Source: an uncultured Mycoplasmatota bacterium (GTDB lineage Bacteria > Bacillota_I > Bacilli_A > RF39 > UBA660). From it: a stretch of DNA of 5,554 bases. The position numbers were made by a program, and so were the translations under genes. Of this stretch, positions 5,230 to 5,554 are shown piece by piece. Each line of letters opens with the position of its first letter. Within the stretch, counting starts at the first letter, position 1. Below the pieces are notes generated by a model, which was not told the DNA's origin, did not search any database, and saw only the letters and a program-made list of their open reading frames with translations. The stretch is from positions 1-5,554 of the forward strand of contig CAMOFW010000050.1 in the NCBI GenBank assembly GCA_946613765.1. The letters are read 5' to 3'.

Positions 5230-5248
5230 TTCAATTGAACTACTTTTT
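5221..5248. terminator. Bidirectional terminator shared by convergent genes
   Basis: A perfect 28-bp palindrome: five A, then GTAGTTC-AATT-GAACTAC, then five T. It gives a 7-bp stem with an AATT loop, followed by a T-run on both strands, so it can stop transcription from either side. The TAG stops of the plus-strand gene (5227-5229) and the minus-strand gene (5242-5240) are both inside it. Confidence 0.88.
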
Positions 5249-5554
5249 ATATTCTCTTTTTATCCATTCCATTATTACTTCTACTAAGGCATTTATTTGT
5301 TTTTCATTTAGTTCTATATTTTTAGGTACATGATACCATTTTTCTAGGCAAGATCTACAACAGGTTGCTGTTGCATGTTGAGCAATAAAGACTGGATGTC
5401 CTTTGGTTGGTGTTTGTTTACCATCGTTTGGTATTATTTTTGGTGCCAATCTTTTTTTGATAAAGTCATAAGCATGACTTTTAATTACCTCTAATCCTTT
5501 ATCATCAATATACTCAATCATATATTTTCTTAAATGAAATGATGATCTAAATTT
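5240..5554 (-). CDS. DUF4186-family protein, N-terminus beyond the right edge
   Basis: The sequence matches my recollection of the DUF4186 family, whose function is unknown. The frame is open through the right edge: 104 residues are present and the N-terminus is missing. The ATG at 5521 is internal, because the residues upstream of it (KFRSSFHLRKY) fit the conserved family start region. Characteristic blocks are SHAYDFIKKRLAP, NDGKQTPTKGHPVFIAQHATATCC and RSCLEKWYHVP, then a C-terminal helix (EKQINALVEVIMEWIKREYKK). The block around HATATCCRSC holds three cysteines and a histidine, with another histidine in WYHVP; this could be a metal site or a redox centre (inference). No membrane segment is visible. 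It converges on the small membrane protein gene with only 10 bp between stops. The preceding gene and start are outside the window. Confidence 0.88.
   Translation of the reverse strand, partial: KFRSSFHLRKYMIEYIDDKGLEVIKSHAYDFIKKRLAPKIIPNDGKQTPTKGHPVFIAQHATATCCRSCLEKWYHVPKNIELNEKQINALVEVIMEWIKREYKK

Noticed and set aside
5240..5521. Complete DUF4186 gene starting at ATG 5521.
   Set aside because: The frame stays open to the window edge and the upstream residues KFRSSFHL match the family, so the gene is partial and this Met is internal.
1..5554. CRISPR array, tRNA or rRNA gene, insertion sequence or prophage signature.
   Set aside because: No regularly spaced repeats, cloverleaf, transposase or terminal inverted repeats were seen; nearly all the sequence is accounted for by genes and short regulatory sites.

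Overview
The window is strongly AT-rich, with A/T-ending codons, AGA as the usual arginine codon, strong AGGAGG-like ribosome binding sites and tightly packed genes. This suggests a low-GC Bacillota (Firmicutes), possibly one of the uncultured gut Bacilli lineages with reduced genomes. The lineage is an inference from composition and gene families. Trp is read from TGG (for example in pyrG) and TGA ends rimM, so the standard bacterial code fits and a Mycoplasma-type code does not.

Left part (1-2933, minus strand): a compact operon read from right to left. It begins with a YgjP/DUF45-type zinc metallopeptidase, followed by a SpoU/TrmH-family RNA 2'-O-methyltransferase, rimM (16S/30S maturation), trmD (tRNA m1G37 methyltransferase) and an unrecognised protein that runs off the left edge. 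Stops, ribosome binding sites and starts are interlocked (2-nt gap; a TAGGGG stop/SD fusion; ATGA overlap), which suggests one translationally coupled RNA-modification and ribosome-maturation unit. The usual Gram-positive partners rpsP (upstream) and rplS (immediately downstream of trmD) are absent at the expected places.

Middle (2957-4836, minus strand): pyrG (CTP synthase) with a short leader. The leader carries an extended -10 promoter, an intrinsic terminator ahead of the gene and a mutually exclusive antiterminator formed by the very 5' end of the RNA. This has the architecture of CTP-sensing pyrG attenuation, but with a GAGAGCC start region in place of the GGG run known from Bacillus. 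A previously unlisted 56-codon ORF starts on the pyrG stop codon (TAATG overlap) and ends inside the stem of an intrinsic terminator. The T-run of that terminator merges into the extended -10 promoter of the left operon.

Right part (4837-5554): an AT-rich divergent intergenic region with ACAATT repeats; a small two-helix membrane protein on the plus strand; and a DUF4186-family protein on the minus strand that runs off the right edge. The two convergent genes share a perfect 28-bp palindrome that acts as a bidirectional terminator and encodes both stop codons.

The best candidate for something undescribed is the pyrG leader. Second is the small ORF coupled to pyrG.
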